This document shows positions 42,796 through 51,799 of a stretch of 64,000 bases of DNA, in pieces. Origin of the DNA: SB15 sp964639245 (lineage in GTDB: Bacteria; Chloroflexota; Anaerolineae; Aggregatilineales; J027). The notes beneath the pieces are model-generated. The model saw nothing but the letters and a program-made list of their open reading frames with translations. It searched no databases and was not told the DNA's origin. The stretch lies in NCBI GenBank assembly GCA_964639245.1, contig CAZXCU010000013.1:62001-126000 (forward strand), written 5' to 3'. How positions within the stretch are numbered: position 1 is the stretch's first letter; each line of letters starts with the position of its first letter. A program made the position numbers and the translations under genes.

Positions 42796-45378
42796 ATGCT
42801 GCCTACACGACTTGAACTGAAAAATTTCCTTGCGTACCAAGCCCCGGATCCCTTGATTCTGGAAAATTTACATCTGGCCTGTTTGACAGGGGAAAACGGG
42901 GCAGGCAAAAGCTCCTTGCTGGATGCGATTTCGTGGGCGTTGTGGGGCAAAGCCCGCACCCGTTCCGACGATGATTTGATTCACATGGGGCAGGACGAGA
43001 TGGCGGTCACGTTGGATTTTATACAGGACAAACAGTTTTTCCGTGTGACCCGCAAACGCAAACTCGGCAAAGCCCGTCAGGATGGACGACGCGCACCGGG
43101 ACAGAGCGATTTATTCCTGTTTTGTTACGATGACGAGCGTAAATCCTATGTGGTGATTAGCGAACCTTCCATGCGCGAAACCCAGATTCGGATCAATCAG
43201 CTTTTGCGCCTGGATTATGATGTGTTTGTCAACTCGGCGTTTTTGCAGCAGGGACAAGCCGATGCCTTCACAACCAAAACTCCGACCCAGCGCAAGGAAA
43301 TTTTAAGCGAGATTTTGGGGTTGAATCGGTGGGAAAAATACGAAGAAAAAGCCAAAGAAGAACTGCGGAGTGTTCAGGATGAGATGAAACTCCTCTCCAC
43401 CCGCATCAGTGAAATTGAAAATGAACTCAATGAAGAACCTGCCCTCAAACTGGATCTGGAACATGCCCAAGTTCAGCTTACCGATGCGCGTACTGCAATG
43501 GAGCAGGCCGAACATCGTTTGGCAGAAATTCAAGGGGCAGATCTGGAACTGCGCCATGTTCAAGAATTGTTGGCTTCCATCCATTACAACATCCAAGAAC
43601 GCACCAAAGATATTGTCACCCTGCGCGAAGAAATTGTGCGGCATCAAACCCGTTTGACGCAATATCAGCAAATTCTGGAAAATGCCGAAGCCATCCAAGA
43701 AGGCTATGCCCAATTGGAAGAAGCCCGTTCCGCCGATTTAGAATTGGGCGATAAGCTGCGTGAATTGAATGTGCTGAATCAGCGCATCGCTATTTTGGAA
43801 CGTCAGCTAAGTGAATCGCGCCAGCAAATTGAATTGGAACTCCGTCAACTTCATACCCTGATTGAAAATGATACGCAGGTCACGCTGGTAGGCGACCAAG
43901 CGCGGGAAAATATCCAGCACATTGACGAGGACATCCGCAAGTTAGAAGCGCTGGAAAAAGACCGCGATGTCTACCGTGACCAACTTCAAACCCTCAAAAC
44001 CGAACAGGCTGCACTGGTGGCGACCAATCAGACGCTTAAAGTCGAAATGGATGAGATTAAAGAACGGCTTAAACTCATCGAAACCTCCAAAGAGCCGGCC
44101 TGTCCGGTGTGTTTGCAGCCGCTTGACGAGACCCATAAGCATGAATTGCACGAAAAGTTCCAAACCGATGGCAAACAACGCGGCGATACCTACCGAGCCA
44201 ACAAAAAGCGTACCGAAGATATTGCGGCAGAAATGAAACAACTTGAAGTGGAAATCGCCACTGCCGACAAAGATTTAAAACATTTGCCCAGTTTGCGGAC
44301 AGAACGCGGTGCATCCGAGCAGCAAATTAGTGTGGCCTTTGAAGCGGAACAGCGCATCCAAGCCAAACAAGCTCAGTTGGATGAACTTTACAATGTGCTG
44401 CATGAGGAGCGTTTTGGCGATGAAATTCGGCATCAATTGAGGATGGCGTATGAGGAACGGGATAATCTGGGCTACGATTCCGAAACGCATAATCTGGTGC
44501 GCGAAAATCTGAGTACCTATTTGATTTATCAGGACAGAGCCAAAGAACTCGAATTCGCACAGCAGGCTATCCCGCAAATTCAAGAACAACTGGAGTCCAC
44601 CCAGAAACGACTTGAACGTACCGACAAAAGCCTCGCGGACTACCAACAACAGGCCAGCGCTTATCAAACTGATATTGAGCAGTTACAACTCACAGTGCTT
44701 GAAATGCGCCGCCGCCAAGAGGAAGTCAACCACCAGCGGACTTTGTTCCGTAATGCTGAAGAAAAAGTTATCAGTGTGGAACAGCAACTGCGCTCCATTT
44801 CTCAGATGCGCGAACGCCGCGCCCAGATGATGGAAAAGCGGGTGGTGCTGGCGGAAAAAGAAGGCATTTACGAACAACTCAAAGTTGCCTTTAGCAGCAA
44901 AGGCGTTCCCGCCATGATTATCGAAGCGGCGATTCCCGAATTGGAAGATTCCGCGAATCGACTGTTGGGGCGCATGACCAGTAATCGAATGCACCTGCGT
45001 TTTGATACCCAGCGCGAAAAGAAAACCGGCGGCATGATTGAAACGTTGGACATTCTCATCAGTGACGAACTCGGCACCCGCGATTACAGCCTATTTAGCG
45101 GCGGGGAAGCCTTCCGTGTCAATTTTGCGATTCGGATTGCCCTCAGTCAGATGTTGGCGCGGCGGGCCGGGGCGCAGTTACGCACCTTGTTCATTGACGA
45201 GGGCTTCGGCACACAAGATTCGGTGGGGCGGGAACGCTTGGTTGAGGCCATTACTTCGATTCAGGATGATTTTGACCTGATTCTGGTGATTACCCATATT
45301 GATGAACTGCGTGATGCCTTCCCTGCCTTGATTGAAGTCACCAAAACCCCTAAAGGCAGTTTTGCGATGGTGCGATAG
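42796..45378 (+). CDS. Rad50/SbcC-type SMC ATPase
   Basis: The 860-residue protein has an N-terminal ATPase lobe with Walker A GENGAGKSS (about residue 33) and NSAFLQQGQADAFT. Long coiled coils surround the zinc hook CPVC near residue 436 (EPACPVCLQPL). The C-terminal lobe has the signature FSGGEAFRVNFAIR, Walker B LFIDEGFGTQD and the switch His in VITHIDEL. Length and hook fit archaeal-type Rad50 rather than the longer E. coli SbcC. It tethers DNA ends with Mre11. Confidence 0.94.
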   Translation: MLPTRLELKNFLAYQAPDPLILENLHLACLTGENGAGKSSLLDAISWALWGKARTRSDDDLIHMGQDEMAVTLDFIQDKQFFRVTRKRKLGKARQDGRRAPGQSDLFLFCYDDERKSYVVISEPSMRETQIRINQLLRLDYDVFVNSAFLQQGQADAFTTKTPTQRKEILSEILGLNRWEKYEEKAKEELRSVQDEMKLLSTRISEIENELNEEPALKLDLEHAQVQLTDARTAMEQAEHRLAEIQGADLELRHVQELLASIHYNIQERTKDIVTLREEIVRHQTRLTQYQQILENAEAIQEGYAQLEEARSADLELGDKLRELNVLNQRIAILERQLSESRQQIELELRQLHTLIENDTQVTLVGDQARENIQHIDEDIRKLEALEKDRDVYRDQLQTLKTEQAALVATNQTLKVEMDEIKERLKLIETSKEPACPVCLQPLDETHKHELHEKFQTDGKQRGDTYRANKKRTEDIAAEMKQLEVEIATADKDLKHLPSLRTERGASEQQISVAFEAEQRIQAKQAQLDELYNVLHEERFGDEIRHQLRMAYEERDNLGYDSETHNLVRENLSTYLIYQDRAKELEFAQQAIPQIQEQLESTQKRLERTDKSLADYQQQASAYQTDIEQLQLTVLEMRRRQEEVNHQRTLFRNAEEKVISVEQQLRSISQMRERRAQMMEKRVVLAEKEGIYEQLKVAFSSKGVPAMIIEAAIPELEDSANRLLGRMTSNRMHLRFDTQREKKTGGMIETLDILISDELGTRDYSLFSGGEAFRVNFAIRIALSQMLARRAGAQLRTLFIDEGFGTQDSVGRERLVEAITSIQDDFDLILVITHIDELRDAFPALIEVTKTPKGSFAMVR

Positions 45379-45386
45379 GAGTAACA

Positions 45387-45977
45387 ATGAACACATTAGC
45401 GCTTGATGCAGTTGTTTCACAAAATGAATTTATGCGCTTGCTCAATGAGGACGCATGGTTTGAAGTTATAAATGGAGAAGTAATCCCGGTGTCTCCCAAT
45501 AGATATTTTCATCATGTCGTAGTATCGAATATTTATGACATTTTAAAAGCCTATCTGCGGCAAAATAAGTTAGGGCGGGTGTTGCCAGATGGGATGATCT
45601 GTGTGCTGAGGGTGAATGAAAATGGGGTGCGCGATTCGCGTATACCCGATGTGTGTTTTATTCGTAAAGAACGTCTACCAAAAGGGTTTAGGCGAAATGA
45701 TGTTTTTTATGGCGCACCTGACCTCGTGGTAGAAGTCGTCTCACCGGGGGAGGGCGCGTCGGATTTACGCGATAAGATTGTGGATTATTTGAGTGAAGGA
45801 ACAGAACAAGTCTGGGTAGTGTATCCGAACCATCAGGAAGTGCATGTTTACACGGGAAAACGCGGTGAAACCGTGCGGATTTACCGATCTGATGAGCAAT
45901 TAGAAGCTGAAAGTTTATTCCCTGATTTGAAACTTACGGTGGCTGCATTTTTTGCGGATGAATTTGAGGAGGAGTAA
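45387..45977 (+). CDS. Uma2/DUF820 family PD-(D/E)XK protein
   Basis: The 196-residue protein has the Uma2 pattern: FEVINGEVIPVSPNRYFHH at the start, then RIPDVCFI, PDLVVEVVSPGEG and RDKIVDYLSEGTEQVWVVYP. The Asp, Glu and Lys fit a PD-(D/E)XK nuclease core. GGAGTAACA precedes the ATG, nine bases after rad50, so it is probably the last gene of that operon. Uma2 genes are very common in Chloroflexota and cyanobacteria and their role is unknown. It may simply be a passenger. Confidence 0.88.
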   Translation: MNTLALDAVVSQNEFMRLLNEDAWFEVINGEVIPVSPNRYFHHVVVSNIYDILKAYLRQNKLGRVLPDGMICVLRVNENGVRDSRIPDVCFIRKERLPKGFRRNDVFYGAPDLVVEVVSPGEGASDLRDKIVDYLSEGTEQVWVVYPNHQEVHVYTGKRGETVRIYRSDEQLEAESLFPDLKLTVAAFFADEFEEE

Positions 45978-46041
45978 ATCCTACTAACTTTTAAATGCGG
46001 ATATGGGTCTTTCGTAGAGGCTATCAACAGTAGCAAAGAAC

Positions 46042-46068
46042 GAGGGAAAACCCGATGGATCTTCCCTC
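46042..46068 (-). terminator. Possible terminator of the FGE-like gene
   Basis: GAGGGAA/TTCCCTC forms a seven-base stem downstream of the convergent genes. The T-run after it on the minus strand is poor (GTTCTTTG). Confidence 0.4.
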
Positions 46069-46078
46069 AAAAATAAGG

Positions 46079-47443
46079 TTATTGGGCGTTTGCCGCACAA
46101 CGAAAACCAAGTGAGGCGCGGGGTTCAGTGGGGTTCACATTCATGCGATGTACCGTCCGGGCAAAAATCGGTACATTGTCCCAACCCCCGCCGCGTGCCA
46201 CCCGTTCTGTCCCGCTAATTGGCCCGCGTGGGTTTGGCCCGGCCGATTCGGGCAAGCTGTAGTAATTTTCCTGGTAAAAATCGGCTGTCCATTCGGAAAC
46301 ATTGCCCGCCATATTATACACACCGTAAGCACTCACACCGCGTGCATATTCAATAATAGCCACCGTTCCATCCTGTACCGGGCGGGAGGCTTTGGCATTT
46401 TCAGGAATCCATTCCGGCCCCCAAGGATAAATGCTGTTGGCAGGGCCACGCGCTGCCCGTTCCCATTCTGCTTCGGTAGGCAAACGGCGACCAATAGCAC
46501 GGCAATACGCATCTGCTCCCGCCCAAGTCACATAAATTGCGGGGTGGTCAATGAGAAAGTCTGCCCCCGCCAGCGCATAGCGGTTATTGGCAGCATCGTA
46601 TTGAATATAGCTGTTCGGTTCGCTGTCACGGGTCAGCACACAGGGCAGCCCGCCACATCCACTTCTATCAGGACGAGATTCGGGGTTTTGTTCCAATAGG
46701 TAATTTAGAAAATTTACATATTGGCGCACACTAACTTCGTAAATTTCAATTTGATAATTATCCAGCGTGACCTGATGCGGCGGGGTTGAGTCAATGATCA
46801 TCGTTTCGTCACAAGTTCCAGCATCACGGGTGATACAATCATCCACCGCATCTAAGCCTTCTTCACGGGTTGTCCCCATAGTAAAGGTTCCGCCGGGGAT
46901 AGGAACAAGGGTGGTTGCCCCCGCCAGTAAGGTTTCGGGCAGCACCGCTTCAGGGCCCACACCACGCGGTGTCCGTGTTGCCCCCACTTCGGGGGTGACA
47001 GGCGTGGCTTGGGCGCTGGGGTCTATACCCGGAACATCTTCCTCCGCGTTGCCGCCCTGTCCGGCGATTGACGCAGTTGTGCTGCCGGGCAGAGGCGTTG
47101 CGCCGTCTGCCGCAGGTAAGGTCGTCGGCGTAAATGTGGGGACATTGGCAGTCGGGGTGATGTCCGCCGCAGTTTCAGTGACTTCTTGAGTCGCTGCGGT
47201 TGGGGTGATGGGGTCAGGTGTGGAGGTGAGTGTTAGGGTTGCTGTTGGAACACTGGTGTTGGTCACAACAATGGCCTCTGGTTCACTGCCGCCGGTATCC
47301 AGCCCGCTAATTTCTACCAGATTCAAGACGTAGGCTGAAAGACACACCACCGCCGAACAGCCAATCCCTAACACCATGCCTGTGATAAGCCACAACCAGC
47401 TTGCATCGCGGGTTCGCCGCCGCATCGGAATCTCAATACCCAT
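46079..47443 (-). CDS. Membrane-anchored formylglycine-generating-enzyme-like (SUMF1) protein
   Basis: One membrane helix (about residues 15-40) and a Thr/Pro-rich linker of about 130 residues lead to an FGE-sulfatase domain. The domain contains VPIPGGTFTMGT, YEVSVRQYVNFLNYL, RLPTEAEWERAARG, NMAGNVSEWTADF, ARGGGWDN and LGFRCAA. By topology it works outside the cell. True FGE activity needs specific Cys residues near the C-terminus, and only one Cys remains there. It may therefore be a binding or structural relative rather than a sulfatase activator. Confidence 0.85.
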   Translation of the reverse strand: MGIEIPMRRRTRDASWLWLITGMVLGIGCSAVVCLSAYVLNLVEISGLDTGGSEPEAIVVTNTSVPTATLTLTSTPDPITPTAATQEVTETAADITPTANVPTFTPTTLPAADGATPLPGSTTASIAGQGGNAEEDVPGIDPSAQATPVTPEVGATRTPRGVGPEAVLPETLLAGATTLVPIPGGTFTMGTTREEGLDAVDDCITRDAGTCDETMIIDSTPPHQVTLDNYQIEIYEVSVRQYVNFLNYLLEQNPESRPDRSGCGGLPCVLTRDSEPNSYIQYDAANNRYALAGADFLIDHPAIYVTWAGADAYCRAIGRRLPTEAEWERAARGPANSIYPWGPEWIPENAKASRPVQDGTVAIIEYARGVSAYGVYNMAGNVSEWTADFYQENYYSLPESAGPNPRGPISGTERVARGGGWDNVPIFARTVHRMNVNPTEPRASLGFRCAANAQ

Positions 47444-47565
47444 ACTATCACCCTTGTTTTAAGCCGATTTATCCTAGCGTTCAATTCTTATTTTGGTCTA
47501 AACGCTCACCCTACGAACATACTACGGGTAAGGCACTAAGGATAAAACAAACCTGTGCGAAATTG

Positions 47566-48282
47566 CTATGGCGCGTTACTAAAAATAAATCCGACTGGCA
47601 CAACTTCACTTTGTACCCCTTCGGGCGAAGAAGCATAGGCTTCCAGACGGTGTGACCCCGCAGGTAAACCATCTTCCAGATATACCCGCCATGCCCCAAT
47701 CTGATTGGCAGGGACTTGGGCTAAAAATTCGCCATTGTCCAGCAGTGTGACCATGCCATTGGGAACGGTTGTTCCAGTAATTTCTAGCGGCTCGCCACGA
47801 TAATCTTCAGGAATTTCTAGGCGATTCACTTGCGGCGGCGGAATCTGATCCGGGGTGGGGGTAAGCGTGGTGGTGGGGGTGAACGTGCGAGTCGGTGTAT
47901 GGGTAGCGGTAAAGCTCGCCGTAGCGGTCTGGGTTGGTGTTCTCGTTGGGGTTAAAGTAAATGTAGGGGTAAAAGTCGGCGTATTGGTAGAAGTTGATGT
48001 ATTTGTTGGTGTGGAGGTATCGGTTGGAGTCGGCGTATTGCTCGGAAAACGAGTCGGTGTTTCAGTGGTGGTGGGCGTTGCCGTAAAAGTCAAGGTGACA
48101 GTTGCCGTTGGTTCGAGGGAGGCCGTGACGGTCACAAAAGTGTCATCCAGAAGTACCGACTCATCTTTTGCATCCCGGTTATCTTCTTGCAGCCATGCCC
48201 CCCAGAAAAAAACGGCAGATAGGCCTGAGGTGAGCAGCGCCGCAATAAGCAAAAAACTGTCTATGCGTCGAACCAGCTTCAC
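47566..48282 (-). CDS. Membrane-anchored Thr/Pro-repeat protein with Ig-like C-terminus
   Basis: The 238-residue protein has one membrane helix (SFLLIAALLTSGLSAVFFWG), a linker of about 90 residues built of TPT/TNTST repeats, and a C-terminal beta domain (LEITGTTVPNGMVTLLDNGE, then HRLEAYASSPEG) like a bacterial Ig-type adhesion module. I choose the GTG at 48282: GGAG lies upstream and the GTG overlaps the HhH gene stop as GTGA. An ATG at 48309 is also open. The function is probably structural at the cell surface. Confidence 0.72.
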   Translation of the reverse strand: MKLVRRIDSFLLIAALLTSGLSAVFFWGAWLQEDNRDAKDESVLLDDTFVTVTASLEPTATVTLTFTATPTTTETPTRFPSNTPTPTDTSTPTNTSTSTNTPTFTPTFTLTPTRTPTQTATASFTATHTPTRTFTPTTTLTPTPDQIPPPQVNRLEIPEDYRGEPLEITGTTVPNGMVTLLDNGEFLAQVPANQIGAWRVYLEDGLPAGSHRLEAYASSPEGVQSEVVPVGFIFSNAP

Positions 48283-49100
48283 CGACTTTTCTCCGATTCC
48301 TGAATCCATGCGACACGGAGTTTGGCTTGCGCCAGCCAGTTTTCGACATCGGCCTCTCGCCAGCGCGGAATGTGAATCAAAGCCCGTATCTCGCCCGGGG
48401 TCAGCGTGGCAAGTTTCTCAGGCGACTCAATTCCCGCCTCTAATAAAATTGCCGTGTGGATGATCCCCAACCCCGGCATGTCTTCTAAATGGGTTGGTGG
48501 AGACATGCTGGCATCCGCGGATCGAGGAACTGCTTCAAATTGGCGGGTCAGCACCTGCTGAATCGCGCTGTTCTGTGACACGATTTTGGGGGCAAGTGTC
48601 GTAAGGTGGTGCTGAATCTGCGCGAGTTGTTGATAGGTCTGGTCGGAAATAGGCGTGTCGCCTAAATTGGCATCCAAGCGCACCAACTGGCGAGCTAGGC
48701 GGTTCAAATGTGCGCCCTGCTGTCCAATCAAGCTGGCAACTGTTTCTGAAATCGGTGTTTTCATCATCTGGGTGTGGATTCGCTGGAGTTGTTCGTCCTG
48801 CTGTGCCAACTGCTCCGCGAGAGACTCGATCCATTGGCTGTGCTGCTGAAGTTGAGCTGCCGCAACGGACAAAGCCCCGCCAGCTAGGTTAAATTTTCCC
48901 GCGTTTTTGAGCAAGGGGTCGGGTTGAGTCAGCGTCAGCATAGGCTGTGATGGGATGGTTGGGTCAGCGAATTCGGGTGTCCCGCCGCCCATCTCCGCTA
49001 ATAAACGCGGGCGTACCAGCGCGAGATATAAAATTCCCGCCATCCCAACACAGATAAACGCACCACAGGATAAAATCGCCAGAGTCAGCAGAGCATCCAT
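48279..49100 (-). CDS. Membrane-anchored protein with coiled coil and helix-hairpin-helix
   Basis: One N-terminal membrane helix (residues 2-30) is followed by a long Gln/Leu-rich coiled-coil region (about 75-190; AAQLQQHSQWIESLAEQLAQ). The protein ends in a helix-hairpin-helix-like domain (MPGLGIIHTAILLEAGIESP, then EIRALIHIPRW). ATG 49100 starts right at the membrane helix; an upstream ATG at 49172 is less likely. HhH domains of this type bind DNA or protein. Placing one on a membrane anchor is uncommon, and its side of the membrane is not certain. Confidence 0.65.
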   Translation of the reverse strand: MDALLTLAILSCGAFICVGMAGILYLALVRPRLLAEMGGGTPEFADPTIPSQPMLTLTQPDPLLKNAGKFNLAGGALSVAAAQLQQHSQWIESLAEQLAQQDEQLQRIHTQMMKTPISETVASLIGQQGAHLNRLARQLVRLDANLGDTPISDQTYQQLAQIQHHLTTLAPKIVSQNSAIQQVLTRQFEAVPRSADASMSPPTHLEDMPGLGIIHTAILLEAGIESPEKLATLTPGEIRALIHIPRWREADVENWLAQAKLRVAWIQESEKSR

Positions 49101-49183
49101 GACACCACATTCCACACTATCAGTAGGAATTATAGACAGGATTAGAAAGAAAAGAAAAAAGTGCAGCAGCAAGGATGGGCGGT

Positions 49184-50113
49184 TTAGTTCTCGGTTGCCA
49201 TCAGCAGCACAATTTGCTCAACCAGCGCTTGGGCCAGCACGGTTTTTCCAATCGGACTTAAATGCACCCCATCGCCGAGAATCCAGCCATCAGGGTGATC
49301 GCGCCAGAACACCTCAAAATAGGGCAATACATCGGCGGGGATTGGCTCATACAACCCGCCCAGAATATCATCACGGGTTCCCCCCAACACCACATGCTGA
49401 TCATTCATGTCCGCAAACAAAGGGGCTGTTTCCAGACAATGCACCTTCGCAATTTCACCTAAACTGCCCTGTGGTTCACAGGCTGCCAGCAGGGTTTCAT
49501 TAAAGAGGGTGATATTTTCATCGGTATGTCCCGGCGAATAAATCGCTACAAAATCGGCACGCTGCCCGTAATAAAAACCCAAAACGAGAATGTGGGTTTG
49601 CGGGCTGCGCTCGTGCAGGTCTTGGACAAATCGCGTTAAATCCACCACATGAGCATCCGCATTGTTAGGACGGTCTACGCTTAGATCGTTTACCCAAGGC
49701 GTGATGATGGCAAACTGACAAGCATCTTGCTGCATTTTTTCATATTCTGGCATATCAAAATAGGGAAATGCGCCCTGTTCACTTAAGAAAGCGGCGGAGG
49801 CACTTCTATCCCGCACTTCCAATCCCGTGATGTCATTTTCTGCCAGCGCTTCGCGCAAAAATACACTCAGGGGTTTGCTGCGTAGAATCACAAACGCATG
49901 GCCTTCAATTTTATAAACTACTTCGCCGTGCGGGACAGAATCGCCGATAAGGGTGATGCAGCGGTCAATCTGTGGATTGTCCTTGAGACTAAGAACTGTT
50001 TGCCGGGGATAGATAAAAAAAAGACCCAGCAAGAGATTCATTAGCAGGATGACTTTACTTCCTAATCTCAACAACGACACCCTCTTCGGCCCAATAATAG
50101 AGTTCTTCGGCAT
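49184..50113 (-). CDS. SGNH/GDSL-type hydrolase, membrane anchored
   Basis: The roughly 300-residue protein has a hydrophobic N-terminus (VILLMNLLLGLFFIYP) and then an SGNH hydrolase fold: the nucleophile block TLIGDSVPHG (about residue 53), and the C-terminal Asp/His block LGDGVHLSPIGK. Such enzymes remove acyl groups from glycans or lipids outside the cell. The upstream ATG at 50113 overlaps the L,D-transpeptidase gene by 59 bases. A TTG near 50074 or the ATG at 50041 could be the real start. Confidence 0.75.
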   Translation of the reverse strand: MPKNSIIGPKRVSLLRLGSKVILLMNLLLGLFFIYPRQTVLSLKDNPQIDRCITLIGDSVPHGEVVYKIEGHAFVILRSKPLSVFLREALAENDITGLEVRDRSASAAFLSEQGAFPYFDMPEYEKMQQDACQFAIITPWVNDLSVDRPNNADAHVVDLTRFVQDLHERSPQTHILVLGFYYGQRADFVAIYSPGHTDENITLFNETLLAACEPQGSLGEIAKVHCLETAPLFADMNDQHVVLGGTRDDILGGLYEPIPADVLPYFEVFWRDHPDGWILGDGVHLSPIGKTVLAQALVEQIVLLMATEN

Positions 50114-51716
50114 TTTCCAGACTTAAGAGAATACAGCCATACGTCGCAGGTGTCCCCAGATTGTTCGTCCACAGCAGATAGCCGCCGCTTGCATCGGTGG
50201 GGAAGCCGTGAAACCCGTTCATCACCCCCGCATTCGGGCCGGGATTATACACCCCCATAAAATGCGGCATGTACAGATTCCACTGGGCAGCGTAGGCATT
50301 TTCATCATGGGAGCGAATCTGGAAAATACCCGGTGAGGTCGGGCTGCGGGCAATGCCAGTGCTAATGACCCAATCATATTTGAGGGTGCCATTTTCATAG
50401 GCCCATAAATGCTGTTCGCTGATGCTGACAATGATCCGTTTATTCCGCACCACTGGCAGGGGAATCAATTCATCGACAGAAGGAATGGTAATCGTATCAC
50501 CCGGATTAACCGCTTCTACGCCCGGATTTGCCGCTTGAATCCAGGGGTAGGGAATACCCAGATCATATCCGATACTGGAAATCATATCCCCACCCTGCAC
50601 GGTGTAGGTGGTCGGATGGTGATAAACCTGAATCCAAGCATTGACATTATTTTGACTGAGTGCCGCGTTAATGCGTTCAACACTTTCATCCATGTTGAGA
50701 TATTGGCTGCTGCCCAGTTCGGCGGCGCGTGTATTCAGGTATGTTGTGAGGCCGTTTTTATCCAGACTCAATACTAAACCACTGGTCGGGTCAGAATTGG
50801 CGACCAACCACTGGCTCCATTCTTCGGGGGTCGGCGACCAGAGAATCGATTTATCACTGATGGGGTCATACACATCAATTGAAAGCGGGCTGCTGAGCAA
50901 ACTGCGGGCTTGTTCCACCAAGGGGGTTGCATCGGTGACGGCTGGCGCAACCGCCGTCATTTCTAAATCCAATGCTCCATCCGCCAATTCGCCCGCCGCG
51001 CTGGTGGCAAGTTTTGCCAGCGTTGCATCGATATCCAGCACACGCCCCTGTACTGGAGGAACGGCTTGCACCTGCCCATTGACCAGACGCACGCCTGCAT
51101 TCATCGCGGGTTGTTCTAAGAGACTACGAATTTCTTCTAATTTTGCGGAAGCGGTAGGAATATCCACCACCAAACTGGGGCGAATATCCACGCCAAAAAA
51201 CAGCGCTTCAATTGCCCCCGGCAAACTCCCATCACGCCGCCCCCACGCATGGGCTTCGGTAGCCGTCGCTGTACCGTCAATAGCCAGACCCAGTTCCGCC
51301 GGATTAATTTGCCAGACACGCTCCCCATCTCTCAGCAAAATGCCTTCGGATTGCCAACTGTTACTCAGCAGAACCGCCGCTTCTGCCTCCGATTTTCCAC
51401 CCACATTGACTCCGGCAGCGCTCACCCCCGGCAAGATATCGCCTGTGCCATACATGAACAGCAGCACCAAACCAAACAGCAACACGGCCAGCCCACCTAA
51501 AACAAACGGAGTCGCTAACCCCGCCATGAGCAACCAGCGACGGCGTTTTAAATCCTCCGCACTGGCAGGTTTGCGCCGTTTCCCTTGATACGGTGTGGAG
51601 TGGCGCGGTTTTAATCCCTGCTGCGGGTAGGGCTGCGGCACAGGGCGGGTAGGCTGCATGGGTTGAACTGGCTGGGATGGCACAGTCGGTTGATTGTCAG
51701 GACGGTAAGGCTGCAT
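50055..51716 (-). CDS. YkuD L,D-transpeptidase with PG-binding and LysM modules
   Basis: The 553-residue protein has a Pro/Gln-rich cytoplasmic N-terminus and a membrane helix (about residues 66-90). Peptidoglycan-binding repeats of the PG_binding_4 type follow (GVSAAGVNVGGKSEAEAAVL). A LysM module (YTVQGGDMISSIGYDLGIPY, about 365-410) precedes a C-terminal YkuD domain. The catalytic region reads HGFPT, then ATYGCILL, so the usual S/T-H-G-C-I-R motif has Tyr for His and Leu for Arg while the nucleophile Cys is kept. It probably makes 3-3 peptidoglycan cross-links or anchors proteins. Confidence 0.85.
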   Translation of the reverse strand: MQPYRPDNQPTVPSQPVQPMQPTRPVPQPYPQQGLKPRHSTPYQGKRRKPASAEDLKRRRWLLMAGLATPFVLGGLAVLLFGLVLLFMYGTGDILPGVSAAGVNVGGKSEAEAAVLLSNSWQSEGILLRDGERVWQINPAELGLAIDGTATATEAHAWGRRDGSLPGAIEALFFGVDIRPSLVVDIPTASAKLEEIRSLLEQPAMNAGVRLVNGQVQAVPPVQGRVLDIDATLAKLATSAAGELADGALDLEMTAVAPAVTDATPLVEQARSLLSSPLSIDVYDPISDKSILWSPTPEEWSQWLVANSDPTSGLVLSLDKNGLTTYLNTRAAELGSSQYLNMDESVERINAALSQNNVNAWIQVYHHPTTYTVQGGDMISSIGYDLGIPYPWIQAANPGVEAVNPGDTITIPSVDELIPLPVVRNKRIIVSISEQHLWAYENGTLKYDWVISTGIARSPTSPGIFQIRSHDENAYAAQWNLYMPHFMGVYNPGPNAGVMNGFHGFPTDASGGYLLWTNNLGTPATYGCILLSLENAEELYYWAEEGVVVEIRK

Positions 51717-51799
51717 TGTTCCTCAAGATTCAATCAGGATTATTTTTATTTTATCATGATCCTATATGTTTTTCGTCAGACCTTTAGCGGACGATTGGC

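Noticed and set aside
47820..48130. CRISPR-like or tandem DNA repeat array
   Set aside because: The repeats are irregular, have no constant spacer length, and are coding (Thr/Pro).
47855..48463. Open frame coding Val/Gly repeats (VGVxVGV) on the plus strand
   Set aside because: It is the reverse complement of the Thr/Pro repeat stalk and the HhH gene end; there is no start signal.
50671..51588. 305-codon open frame on the plus strand
   Set aside because: It is antisense to the L,D-transpeptidase gene; it is Ser/Pro/Arg-rich with no motif.
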